Positions 5,768-11,970 of a stretch of 11,970 bases of DNA are shown here, piece by piece; within the stretch, counting starts at the first letter, position 1, and each line of letters begins with the position of its first letter. The DNA lies in contig JAEYYQ010000491.1 of NCBI GenBank assembly GCA_023428365.1, forward strand, positions 1 through 11,970, in the 5' to 3' direction. The notes beneath the pieces are model-generated. The model worked only from the letters and a program-made list of their open reading frames with translations. It did no database searches and had not been told where the DNA came from. Both the position numbers and the translations under genes were made by a program. The DNA comes from Pseudomonadota bacterium (GTDB lineage: Bacteria > Pseudomonadota > Alphaproteobacteria > Rhizobiales > Hyphomicrobiaceae).

Positions 5768-8095
5768 TCACGCGCGGCGCGGAAAGGCGCGACGGTAAAG
5801 GGCGATCGTCGCGGGCAGAATGAACAGCTGCGCAATGAGCGACGATAACAAACACACGGCGGCGAGACGCCCGAACAGGCGCAGCGACGGCAGGTGGGAG
5901 AGTATGGTCACGCCCAAGCCCAGCGCCAGCACGATCGTCGTCAGCACGATGACCGGGCCAATATGATGCATCGTATTAATGAGCGCGGTCTTCTCGCTAC
6001 CTGGTCCCGGAGGAATTTTCGACTCCTCAATACGGAACCTGTTCAGGAAGTGAATGGTCGAGTCGATCGCCAGCGCGAACGCCACCGTGATTGCGATGAT
6101 CGAGGCAAACTGCAACCCTTCCCCGGTCACCCATAACAGCGCTCCGGTGGCGAAAATCGGAAACACCGACGGTAGGATGCTCGACACACCGGACAGCACC
6201 GAGCGCAGTGCGATCCCGAGGAAGATGAAGATCACGAACATATCGCCGATAAGGCCGATATTGAGTTCACCGATCAGCTTGGCGGAATTGCGAGCGGCAA
6301 TCGCAGGCAGTCCGGTGACGGAAATCTCGTAGCCGGGATGCGCGATACGAACCGGTTCGAGCGCCTCATCGATCCGATCCACCACCGGCAGAATTGCACT
6401 CGCGTCGATATCGGGCAAACGGCCGGTTACGAGTACGGCACGCTCATCCTTATCGATGAAGCGGCGCACCAGATGATCGGGCAGGACGCCGACATACTTC
6501 TTCACTGTCTCGATGCGCGCATCGCCGGCATCGGCCAGCCAGCGGCGAAGGCTATCGAGCGACCAGACGTTGCCCAGGCCGGCGACATTCTCAAGCACGG
6601 CATGAGCTTGGGCAATAACCTCGAACGTGGCCGGATCGTAAAGTGACGCCCCGTCCTTCAGCTGCACCATGACGTGCACAGGATTGGCCCCCGTCAACTT
6701 CATGTCGAGGCGGTCAGTCGCAGCGAGCGCGTGCTCCTTGTCGGGCACCTGATCGGCCAGCCTGTATTGCGGCTCAAGTTGAACGTAGGCTGCGCCGGTG
6801 AGAATGACGGCAAGGAGTCCGGCGAGGAAGAAGGGCAACGGCCTGCCCGCAACCACGCGGACGATGGCATCCGTCGCCTTCGTCAGGAAGCCGATCCCGT
6901 CATTCTGATCGATCGTCGCCTGATTTGTTGGCACCTCCTCCTTTTGGATCAGCAGGACCGCAAGCGTCGGCACCACAACCGCGACTGCGATGTAGGAAAT
7001 TCCCACCGCCATGAGCGCCGCAACGCCGAACGTACGAATCAACGCGGATTCCGCCAATGAGAACGACAGAAGGGCCAAGGCAGCGTTCATCGCGGTGAGC
7101 AGACAGGCGGGCGCTACGTCACGCACCGCGTTGCGCGCAGCGGTCAGCCGGTCCACACCCGCCATGATGTCCCGACGGATCGAGAACACGAGGTGCATGG
7201 AGTCGGAAAAACCTGCCACCAGGATAAGCGGCGTCAGCACGTTGATGAACAGGTTGAGCCTGAAATCCAGTCCACCGACTGCGCCGAGCGTCCAAAGAAT
7301 GGCGATCGACGGCCCCAGCACCGCGATGATCGTCAGTGAAAGGCGACGGAAGAAAAAGTATGCAATGACGGCGCCGAGAAGAAATCCCAGGCCGTTGTAG
7401 ACCAGCCGATCACGCTCGACCGCGTTGCGGATTTCCATCTGCATCACAGGCGCGCCAGTCAGCTTGACCGTGAGACCAGAACCCTCCAGCGCGCGTTCGG
7501 ATGTCTTGAGGATATCTTCGATGATGACCTTCGAACCTCGTTCTTCCACGAGTTCGCGGTCCAGCGACATGACGATCAGCGCGAGTTGCCCATCATCCGA
7601 CAGGAATTTGCCTGCCACGATATCATTGGTCCGCAGCGCGCCGATCATGGTTTCGAATGCAGGGCCCTCCGGCAAAACGTCGGGAACCAGAGGCGGCGCA
7701 TACCCGCTTGCATCGGGCTTGCCGCGCGCCGACAGCATCGACACCAAGCCGCCAACGCCGTCGGCGAGTTGAAGTTCGATCACCGCGTTGGAAAAAGCAT
7801 CAAGCTGCGGCTTCTTCAGAAGGTCCGGACCTTCCACCACGGCCAGCACATCGTATTCACTCGAGGGAAACCGGCGGTCGATCTCCTCATATTGCCGGAA
7901 CTCCGGCGTATCGGTGCGGAACAGCTCCGACAGTGAATCATCGACCTTCAGGTTCATGAAGCCGACGAGAGCAAACGCGCTCACCACCAGGATCAAAACT
8001 GCGGTCACGTAAGGCGCGCGCAGAGCAACCAGCCCCAGCCGCTCCAGGCCGAAACTCAGCGCAAACCCGCGCTGCGGCGTGCCCTCATCCGGCAT
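5768..8095 (-). CDS. RND/MMPL-family exporter (COG1033-like)
   Basis: This 775-residue inner-membrane transporter has the RND duplicated layout: TM1 (about 28-46), a periplasmic domain (about 50-230), a five-helix sterol-sensing-like block (about 235-385), TM7 (about 420-438), a second periplasmic domain and a final five-helix block to the C terminus. The TM4 motif G-F-S-D-S-M-H has Asp298, and the matching A-I-D-S-T-I-H in the second half has Asp678. These are candidate proton-relay residues. At about 775 residues it fits the shorter MMPL-like exporters, not the AcrB-type (above 1000). No membrane-fusion protein or outer-membrane channel is adjacent, which supports single-component lipid or hydrophobe transport. 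The start is uncertain. ATG 8143 adds 16 residues with codon use less GC-biased at position three. I prefer ATG 8095, although its A-A-A-G-G-A-G lies 14 bases upstream. It heads the unit with the thioesterase. HpnN-type hopanoid transporters are a related alternative but are longer. Confidence 0.88.
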   Translation of the reverse strand: MPDEGTPQRGFALSFGLERLGLVALRAPYVTAVLILVVSAFALVGFMNLKVDDSLSELFRTDTPEFRQYEEIDRRFPSSEYDVLAVVEGPDLLKKPQLDAFSNAVIELQLADGVGGLVSMLSARGKPDASGYAPPLVPDVLPEGPAFETMIGALRTNDIVAGKFLSDDGQLALIVMSLDRELVEERGSKVIIEDILKTSERALEGSGLTVKLTGAPVMQMEIRNAVERDRLVYNGLGFLLGAVIAYFFFRRLSLTIIAVLGPSIAILWTLGAVGGLDFRLNLFINVLTPLILVAGFSDSMHLVFSIRRDIMAGVDRLTAARNAVRDVAPACLLTAMNAALALLSFSLAESALIRTFGVAALMAVGISYIAVAVVVPTLAVLLIQKEEVPTNQATIDQNDGIGFLTKATDAIVRVVAGRPLPFFLAGLLAVILTGAAYVQLEPQYRLADQVPDKEHALAATDRLDMKLTGANPVHVMVQLKDGASLYDPATFEVIAQAHAVLENVAGLGNVWSLDSLRRWLADAGDARIETVKKYVGVLPDHLVRRFIDKDERAVLVTGRLPDIDASAILPVVDRIDEALEPVRIAHPGYEISVTGLPAIAARNSAKLIGELNIGLIGDMFVIFIFLGIALRSVLSGVSSILPSVFPIFATGALLWVTGEGLQFASIIAITVAFALAIDSTIHFLNRFRIEESKIPPGPGSEKTALINTMHHIGPVIVLTTIVLALGLGVTILSHLPSLRLFGRLAAVCLLSSLIAQLFILPATIALYRRAFPRRA

Positions 8096-8497
8096 GCGTT
8101 TCTCGCTGGCTCCTTTGTGGTGTAAATCGGCTCGATCCTGCATCCGGTCTCAAACATCCTGGTGACAATTCAGCCGGTGCCCGACTCAAGCGTCTCGGCG
8201 CGTGGATGGTTGCATCGCTTCCGCCGCCGGAGCAAGCCACCAGCCCGTTCCTTCGCGTTCAAGGGATCATCGCGTAAGCCGCTCAAAAACAATAACTATC
8301 CAATCCACCATCGCGCCGACGTGTGGCCGAATAGCGACATGCTCGTCACTGTCGATGGAAGGCCGATCGCGCCGCTGCCGCTGCGCGGCTATCGCATGTC
8401 TGAATGATCAGCCCCGCGCCTCGACGCTTCCGGCATATTGACCTATAGGAAAACGCGCATCTGTAAGACGTCACGCACGACCATCCGGAGACCGCCA
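8096..8497. other. Divergent intergenic region between exporter and TusA genes
   Basis: About 400 bases separate the two divergent genes and should hold both promoters. An open frame on + from a GTG at 8162 to 8407 encodes a basic, Arg/Ser/Pro-rich peptide with no recognisable domain and no clear ribosome-binding site, so I do not call it a gene. A locally AT-rich stretch lies at 8283-8302. A candidate promoter for the TusA gene is listed separately. I see no RNA gene or repeat here. Confidence 0.5.
8438..8466 (+). promoter_or_regulatory. Candidate sigma-70-type promoter for the TusA-family gene
   Basis: TTGACC at 8438-8443 is one base off the TTGACA -35 consensus. It is followed after 17 bases by CTGTAA at 8461-8466, a moderate -10 match. 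The start of transcription would fall near 8473, giving a leader of about 25 bases that includes the G-G-A-G site at 8487-8490. Confidence 0.35.
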
Positions 8498-8725
8498 ATG
8501 GCCGACAAGATCCTCGACGCCAAGGGGCTGAACTGCCCGCTGCCAATCCTGAAAGCCAAGAAGGCGCTCAGCGAACTCCCCAAGGGCGGCACGCTGGAGG
8601 TTTTGGCTACCGATCCAGGATCGGTCGCTGACTTCGATGCCTTCTGCAAGGCAACCGGCAACACGCTGCGGGAACATTCGGAAACTGACGGCGTCTATCG
8701 CTTTCTTATAGAGCATGCAGCCTGA
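8498..8725 (+). CDS. TusA/SirA-family sulfurtransferase (sulfur carrier)
   Basis: This 75-residue single-domain protein begins M-A-D-K-I-L-D-A-K-G-L-N-C-P-L-P-I-L-K. The C-P-x-P motif with Cys13 marks the TusA family and provides the persulfide-carrying cysteine. The rest (L-E-V-L-A-T-D-P-G-S-V-A-D-F-D-A-F-C) matches the family's beta-alpha-beta fold, with a second cysteine in the helix. Such proteins pass sulfur between a desulfurase and acceptors such as the tRNA thiolation relay, molybdenum-cofactor enzymes or oxidative sulfur pathways. None of those partners is present, so the specific acceptor is unknown. ATG 8498 has G-G-A-G seven bases upstream and matches the family start. The frame extending to 8438 overlaps the candidate promoter. 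The aldo/keto reductase follows 87 bases downstream on the same strand. Confidence 0.92.
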   Translation: MADKILDAKGLNCPLPILKAKKALSELPKGGTLEVLATDPGSVADFDAFCKATGNTLREHSETDGVYRFLIEHAA

Positions 8726-8812
8726 GCGTCACGACGCGCTGCACGTTCGCGAATTTAAAGAACGCTCTGGCCGCGCAAGGTCATCGCAGCGTCCAGACAC
8801 AGGGAGAACGAC

Positions 8813-9832
8813 ATGTCAGATATGCGCTATAGAGTGCTCGGTCGATCCGGAATTCGCGTGAGTGAGCTGTGCCTGGGCACCATGAATTTCGGCGGACCGA
8901 CAGATGAAGCCGAGTCGGGCCGTATCATCGATCACGCGCTGGACGCCGGCGTCAACTTCATAGACACCGCGAACGTCTACACGGAGGGCCGCTCCGAAGA
9001 GATCATCGGTCGCGCCCTGAAGGGCCGGCGGGATAACGTCGTGCTTGCAACCAAAGTGGCGCAAGTCGTCGGCAAGGGACCGCTCGACTACGGTCTGTCA
9101 CGTCTTCACATCATGAAGGCCGTCGAAGATAGCCTGCGGCGGCTGCAGACGGATCATATCGATCTCTACTACACGCATCGTGTCGATCCCAACACCCCGT
9201 GGGAGGATGTCGCGGAGACGTTCGGCAATCTGATCCGCGCTGGCAAAATTCGGAATTGGGCGCTGTCCAACGTCCGTGCTTGGCAGATCGCACATGTTGC
9301 CCACGTCTGTCGCAATCTTGGCGTGCCCGAACCGGTGGCGCTTCAGCCTTACTACAACGCCATGAACCGTCAGCCTGAAGTCGAGGTTCTGCCGGCCGCG
9401 CGTGAGTTCGGCCTCGGCGTGGTGCCCTACAGCCCGATCGCACGTGGCATCCTGACCGGCAAATACAAGCTCAATGTCACGCCTGATGCCGATAGCCGGG
9501 CCGCGCGGAAAGATACGCGCATGATGCAAACGGAATGGCGGCCGGAATCGATGGAGATCGCCGAGCACCTCAAGGCCCACGCGGAGAAGCGTGGCACAAC
9601 TCTGATGGCCTTCGCAGTTGCCTGGGTATTGAACAACAAGGCGATCACATCCGTGATTGCTGGTCCGCGCACGCTGGAGCAGTGGAAGCCCTACCTCACT
9701 GCGCTGGAGTTCGCCTGGAGCGCAGAGGATGAGGCTGCAGTCGACAAGTATGTCGTCACCGGCCACGCCTCCACTCCGGGCTATTCCGACCCGGCTTACC
9801 CAATTCTGGGGCGGTTCCCGGCGGTGTCCTAA
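8813..9832 (+). CDS. Aldo/keto reductase
   Basis: This 339-residue cytoplasmic NAD(P)H-dependent oxidoreductase has a TIM-barrel fold. The full catalytic tetrad is visible: Asp51 and Tyr56 in F-I-D-T-A-N-V-Y, Lys81 in L-A-T-K-V and His122 in Y-Y-T-H-R. The C-terminal cofactor-binding segment A-G-P-R-T-L-E-Q-W lies at about residues 282-290. It looks like the general oxidoreductase group (Tas/YghZ/Kv-beta-like), which reduces aldehydes and ketones. The substrate cannot be read from sequence. ATG 8813 has A-G-G-G-A-G six bases upstream; Met4 is a less likely start. It shares strand with the TusA gene 87 bases upstream. That gap is long enough for its own promoter, and a functional link is not evident. 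Confidence 0.93.
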   Translation: MSDMRYRVLGRSGIRVSELCLGTMNFGGPTDEAESGRIIDHALDAGVNFIDTANVYTEGRSEEIIGRALKGRRDNVVLATKVAQVVGKGPLDYGLSRLHIMKAVEDSLRRLQTDHIDLYYTHRVDPNTPWEDVAETFGNLIRAGKIRNWALSNVRAWQIAHVAHVCRNLGVPEPVALQPYYNAMNRQPEVEVLPAAREFGLGVVPYSPIARGILTGKYKLNVTPDADSRAARKDTRMMQTEWRPESMEIAEHLKAHAEKRGTTLMAFAVAWVLNNKAITSVIAGPRTLEQWKPYLTALEFAWSAEDEAAVDKYVVTGHASTPGYSDPAYPILGRFPAVS

Positions 9833-9871
9833 CAGAACTTGAGAGGCAACAGCTCTCGGCCAGCGGCGGAA

Positions 9872-9904
9872 GACAGCGGACGCTCTTTTGAAGCGGACGC
9901 TGTC
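9872..9904. repeat. Small inverted and direct repeat between convergent genes
   Basis: GACAGCG (9872-9878) and CGCTGTC (9898-9904) form a perfect 7-bp inverted repeat with a 19-base loop. Overlapping it, AGCGGACGCT occurs twice in direct orientation (9875-9884 and 9892-9901). It sits between the reductase (+) and the facing outer-membrane protein gene (-), where a terminator is expected. There is only a TTTT inside the loop and no flanking T-run, so a terminator role is uncertain. Confidence 0.3.
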
Positions 9905-9921
9905 CAGCCTTCCCTGCGCCG

Positions 9922-10665
9922 TCAGTAAGCTGAAACGAACGGGCCGTTGAACTTATAGCTGACGCCTACTCGTACGAGATTGAACGTCTGCTCGACCTTT
10001 TCGCTGGCTTCGCCCACAACCGGCACATCCATCGTAAGCGTGGTGCTGCCGAGATCTGCATAGAGATACTCGAGCTTGGCAGTCCAGTTGTCGGCGAACA
10101 TGTATTCGGCGCCTGCACCGATGGTCCAGCCTACGGACGTGCTGCTATCCGAGAGTGAGAACGGCCCGGTCGTATTGCAGATCGTGAATACAGGTGCACC
10201 GTCAGGGCAACTCATGCCGCCGTGTGCATGTGCCCACGCCATTCCCCCCGTGACATAGGGCAAAAAGCGATCAAACGCGTAGCCAAGCCGCAGCCGCACG
10301 GTTCCGAAATAGTCTATCTTGCTGCTCAGCCTGAGAGCCGTACCGTCAAGTCGCGAATCGTCGACACCGGCGAACGAAACATCAGCCTCGACGCCAACCA
10401 CGACGTTGCTCGGAAACTGAAAGTTGTACCCAATCTGGGCACCACCTAACCAGCCTTCCGGATGCTGTGTCGGCGTGCCGACTGTCTCGGCATCCCCGGT
10501 TCCCCACCCGTAACCACCATGGCCACCTAGGTAAAAACCGGTCCAATTGTAAGCTGGCGGCGCCATGAACGGCTCCACGGGCGTGGGATAGTTTAAGTCT
10601 GCGGCGCGAGCAGAAACCGAGCTTAGCGCCACTACTGCCATCACTGCGAAAAAGCGTGTGTGCAT
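9922..10665 (-). CDS. Outer-membrane beta-barrel protein (Omp31/OmpA-like opacity family)
   Basis: This 247-residue protein starts with a signal peptide, M-H-T-R-F-F-A-V-M-A-V-V-A-L-S-S-V-S-A-R-A, likely cleaved after residue 21 before A-D-L. A proline-rich linker follows, then alternating beta-strands: W-T-G-F-Y-L-G-G-H-G-G-Y-G-W-G, G-G-A-Q-I-G-Y-N-F-Q-F, V-V-V-G-V-E-A-D-V-S, T-V-R-L-R-L-G-Y-A-F, L-P-Y-V-T-G-G-M-A-W-A, W-T-I-G-A-G-A-E-Y-M-F, W-T-A-K-L-E-Y-L-Y-A-D-L and N-L-V-R-V-G-V-S-Y-K-F. This suits an eight-strand barrel of the family abundant in Rhizobiales outer membranes. A short tail N-G-P-F-V-S-A-Y follows the last strand and ends in an aromatic residue. Two cysteines in an extracellular loop (S-C-P-D...T-I-C-N) may pair. 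I chose ATG 10665, with G-G-G-G-G six to ten bases upstream, because it gives a proper signal peptide. The frame extends to 10809 without sense. Precise function is unknown. Confidence 0.9.
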   Translation of the reverse strand: MHTRFFAVMAVVALSSVSARAADLNYPTPVEPFMAPPAYNWTGFYLGGHGGYGWGTGDAETVGTPTQHPEGWLGGAQIGYNFQFPSNVVVGVEADVSFAGVDDSRLDGTALRLSSKIDYFGTVRLRLGYAFDRFLPYVTGGMAWAHAHGGMSCPDGAPVFTICNTTGPFSLSDSSTSVGWTIGAGAEYMFADNWTAKLEYLYADLGSTTLTMDVPVVGEASEKVEQTFNLVRVGVSYKFNGPFVSAY

Positions 10666-10811
10666 GTAGTTGCCCCCGAAAAATGGCTGGTTCCCACCCT
10701 CCCCAATTTTCAGAGAATCAAAACTTCGGCTGATTCGCCAAATCCCACAACCCTGTAAAGGTCCATTGCGTCGCAGAAAGTCACCGAAAGGAATTTCCAG
10801 TTCTTTCAAGA

Positions 10812-10843
10812 GCTACTCAATCACGCGCCAGCATCCGAGTAGC
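10812..10843. repeat. Perfect 7-bp inverted repeat with 18-base spacer
   Basis: GCTACTC (10812-10818) is the exact reverse complement of GAGTAGC (10837-10843). It lies about 150 bases upstream of the outer-membrane protein start codon and 160 bases before the tRNA. There is no T-run next to it, so it does not look like an intrinsic terminator. It could be an operator or a chance match. Confidence 0.35.
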
Positions 10844-10952
10844 CATTGACGCTGTGTCGGAGTTGCATAGCCTGCGGCTTGCACGGGCAAGATCGATTCC
10901 CGTCAAGTGCGATAAAGGCAGAAGTTTTCGGCGTCGCCTTGCTGTCCTGGTC

Positions 10953-10982
10953 TTGACACTTCCGGGTTGCCGGAAGAGAAAG
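10953..10982 (+). promoter_or_regulatory. Candidate tRNA-Val promoter with an inverted repeat in the spacer
   Basis: TTGACA, a perfect -35 consensus, is at 10953-10958, preceded by C as is common in Rhizobiales stable-RNA promoters. The -10 region at 17-18 bases spacing reads GAGAAAG, a poor match. The spacer holds the perfect palindrome CTTCCGG-GTTG-CCGGAAG (10959-10976). Transcription would start near 10988, about 17 bases before the mature tRNA. Confidence 0.4.
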
Positions 10983-11004
10983 ACCGGCGTCACAAGTGGA
11001 TGAC

Positions 11005-11079
11005 GGGCGGTTAGCTCAGCGGGAGAGCACACGCTTCACACGCGTGGGGTCATAGGTTCAATCCCTATACCGCCCACCA
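11005..11079 (+). tRNA. tRNA-Val (anticodon CAC)
   Basis: The full cloverleaf can be drawn. The acceptor stem GGGCGGT (11005-11011) pairs with ACCGCCC (11069-11075). The D stem is GCTC/GAGC (11014-11017 and 11025-11028). The anticodon stem CACGC/GCGTG (11030-11034 and 11042-11046) encloses the 7-base loop TTCACAC, with anticodon CAC at 11037-11039. The T arm is ATAGG-TTCAATC-CCTAT. The discriminator A at 11076 is followed by an encoded CCA (11077-11079). It reads the valine codon GUG. All stems pair without mismatch. No integrase or phage gene follows, so it shows no sign of use as an integration site in this window. Confidence 0.96.
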
Positions 11080-11091
11080 CTTGGTGCCTTC

Positions 11092-11601
11092 TCAGCCTCG
11101 CGACAGACTGATCGTGACGCCCTTGAGATTGGTGCCCTCGGTCGAGATCGAAACGGCTTGCGTCGACGATCCGTATGACACGGACATTGAACCGGACAGG
11201 CCGCCACCAACGATCGACATGTTGATGTTTCCACGCGAGGCTTTGCCATTCACATCGCCGGAAGCATTGAAAGTCCGCTCCTCCCAGTGGCCGGACAAGC
11301 GGCCATTCGCATGCTGGAGGCTGGCGCGGATATCGATCTTGTAGCTGGTCGAGGCACAGCGAATCGCTAGCCCGAGCTCGTCGCTACCTTTCGGATTGTA
11401 GTAGGCGCGGCAACTGATGCGCTCCGTCTTGCCATCGGCAAATCGGACCTGCCCACCGCCGCTCCAGGACCCGTTCAGTTGACCGAAAGCGCCAGAAGAC
11501 TGAGCGACTTCAGAGACTTGTGCATGAAGCATCGTTGCGCCGGCTAACATCGCCCCCGTTGTCACGAGAGCCAATGCCGCAGAACGGAATTCCAAGGCCA
11601 C
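11092..11601 (-). CDS. Secreted two-cysteine protein of unknown function
   Basis: This 169-residue protein has a signal peptide (hydrophobic stretch about residues 7-24, likely cleavage after H-A-Q at residue 28). The mature part is rich in Gly, Ser and alternating hydrophobic residues and looks all-beta: L-N-G-S-W-S-G-G-G-Q-V-R-F-A-D-G-K-T-E-R-I-S-C, then L-A-I-R-C-A-S, G-R-L-S-G-H-W-E-E-R-T and a C-terminal G-V-T-I-S-L-S-R. Cys64 and Cys82 probably form a disulfide. I recall similar uncharacterised proteins in many Rhizobiales, but no function. The start is GTG at 11601, supported by A-G-G-G-G-A seven bases upstream and by the signal peptide directly after it. It lies downstream of the cold-shock gene, separated from it by a strong terminator, so it should have its own promoter. 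Its end is 12 bases from the tRNA on the other strand. Confidence 0.78.
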   Translation of the reverse strand: MALEFRSAALALVTTGAMLAGATMLHAQVSEVAQSSGAFGQLNGSWSGGGQVRFADGKTERISCRAYYNPKGSDELGLAIRCASTSYKIDIRASLQHANGRLSGHWEERTFNASGDVNGKASRGNINMSIVGGGLSGSMSVSYGSSTQAVSISTEGTNLKGVTISLSRG

Positions 11602-11746
11602 AGGCTATCCCCTTTTCCCCTGAAAGCAAGTCGCCGACCGCCGGGCGCCAATTTGGACCGGTCGGCACCAGAGCCGCAAGCCCTTATTGCCCCCTGCACG
11701 CAACAACTTCATGGCATAGGATCGAACGCCGCAGCGAACAGCTTGC

Positions 11747-11779
11747 AAACAAAAACGCCGCCAGCGGACCGGCGGCGTC
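11747..11779 (-). terminator. Intrinsic terminator of the cold-shock gene
   Basis: Read on the minus strand, ACGCCGCC (complement of 11771-11778) pairs perfectly with GGCGGCGT (complement of 11755-11762) around an 8-base loop, and is followed by TTTTTGTTT. This GC-rich 8-bp stem with a T-run lies about 30 bases after the cold-shock stop codon and is a classic Rho-independent terminator. Confidence 0.9.
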
Positions 11780-11809
11780 GAAATCGCGGTATCTATGCCG
11801 AACCAGCCT

Positions 11810-11970
11810 TTAGGCCAGCTCGACCTGACCGGCCTGCTTGCCACGGCCACGGCGATCGTCTTCGAGCACGAACGTAACCCGGTCGCCTTCATTCAGCGAG
11901 CGGATGCCTGCCCGCTCAAGGGCGGTTGCGTGTACAAAAACGTCATTGGCGCCGTCTTCCGGCTTGATGA
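11810..11970 (-). CDS. Cold-shock protein, CspA family (partial, C-terminal part)
   Basis: The frame enters from the window edge and ends with TAA at 11810-11812, giving 52 complete residues. It reads I-K-P-E-D-G-A-N-D-V-F-V-H-A-T-A-L-E-R-A-G, which includes the RNP2 RNA-binding motif (V-F-V-H). Next come S-L-N-E-G-D-R-V-T-F-V-L-E-D-D and a basic tail R-R-G-R-G-K-Q-A-G-Q-V-E-L-A. This is the second half of a single cold-shock domain of about 70 residues. The N-terminal part with RNP1 lies outside the window. Such proteins bind single-stranded nucleic acids and melt RNA structure. It has its own intrinsic terminator. Confidence 0.93.
   Translation of the reverse strand, partial: IKPEDGANDVFVHATALERAGIRSLNEGDRVTFVLEDDRRGRGKQAGQVELA

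Larger units (their letters stand above)
10666..11004. other. Intergenic region between the outer-membrane protein gene and tRNA-Val
   Basis: This stretch of 339 bases holds the leader of the outer-membrane protein gene (-) and the promoter of the tRNA gene (+). I see no credible gene. The open frame at 10817-11032 (-) runs into the tRNA and has no family features. A perfect inverted repeat (10812-10843) and the candidate tRNA promoter are listed separately. Confidence 0.5.

Noticed and set aside
8162..8407. Open frame of 81 codons from a GTG in the divergent region, ending M-L-V-T-V-D-G-R-P-I-A-P-L-P-L-R-G-Y
   Set aside because: There is no convincing ribosome-binding site, the N-terminal half is Arg/Ser-rich without a domain, and it fills the space needed for two promoters. 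I could not link the end to a known family, so a decayed gene is possible but unsupported.
8745..8764. CGTTC...GAACG inverted repeat between the TusA and reductase genes, considered as an SOS box
   Set aside because: The alphaproteobacterial LexA site is a direct GTTC-N7-GTTC repeat. Here the halves are inverted with an 11-base spacer.
9098..9766. Long open frame (222 codons) on the minus strand inside the aldo/keto reductase
   Set aside because: It lies fully opposite a gene with an intact catalytic tetrad, and its translation shows no domain. It is a typical antisense shadow in GC-rich DNA.
10817..11032. 71-codon frame on the minus strand overlapping the tRNA
   Set aside because: It starts inside the tRNA gene on the opposite strand, is Arg-rich and has no ribosome-binding site or domain.
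11075..11086. Short palindrome CACCA-CT-TGGTG at the 3' end of the tRNA
   Set aside because: It overlaps the encoded CCA end, has a 5-bp arm with a 2-base centre and no T-run, so it is neither a stable hairpin nor a terminator. It is also not a repeat of an attachment site seen elsewhere in the window.
1..11970. Mobile elements, CRISPR arrays, toxin-antitoxin or defence systems
   Set aside because: I looked on both strands for transposase or integrase motifs, regularly spaced repeats and small paired toxin-antitoxin genes and found none. The window reads as ordinary chromosomal backbone.

Overview
The window looks like a chromosomal segment of an alphaproteobacterium, most likely of the Bradyrhizobium/Rhodopseudomonas/Afipia group. 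This rests on GC-rich codon use, the Omp31-type barrel protein, the cold-shock protein with an RGRGK tail, and several small secreted or membrane proteins of a kind common in Rhizobiales. The assignment is an inference; no marker gene is present. There are no insertion sequences, integrases, phage genes or CRISPR arrays, and gene density is normal.

Layout. Positions 1-2497 (+) carry the tail of a group-4 glycosyltransferase followed by a bacterial glycogen-debranching-type glycosidase, probably one carbohydrate operon. Positions 2722-3333 hold two small unknown genes facing each other: a secreted two-cysteine protein (+) and a two-helix membrane protein (-). At 3441-4139 (-) is a YgeA-type aspartate/glutamate racemase whose catalytic pair falls at Thr83/Cys197. 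It is divergent from an EamA-family transporter (4347-5249, +).

Positions 5268-8095 (-) form a tight two-gene unit: an RND/MMPL-type exporter and, 14 bases downstream, a hot-dog-fold acyl-CoA thioesterase. Next come a single-domain TusA/SirA sulfur carrier (8498-8725, +) and an aldo/keto reductase with a complete catalytic tetrad (8813-9832, +). Positions 9922-10665 (-) encode an outer-membrane beta-barrel protein. A tRNA-Val(CAC) lies at 11005-11079 (+), then a secreted two-cysteine protein with a GTG start (11092-11601, -), and finally the 3' part of a cold-shock protein (11810 to the window edge, -) with a clear intrinsic terminator behind it.

Most of the window is ordinary housekeeping or accessory metabolism, and I do not see a convincing new multi-gene system. 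The most notable non-coding signal is in the racemase leader. A perfect 9-bp stem would bury the racemase ribosome-binding site one base before its start codon, and the region it encloses contains a second 6-bp hairpin. This is a candidate cis-regulatory RNA. A second, weaker signal is a perfect 7-bp inverted repeat just downstream of the likely -35 box of the tRNA-Val promoter.
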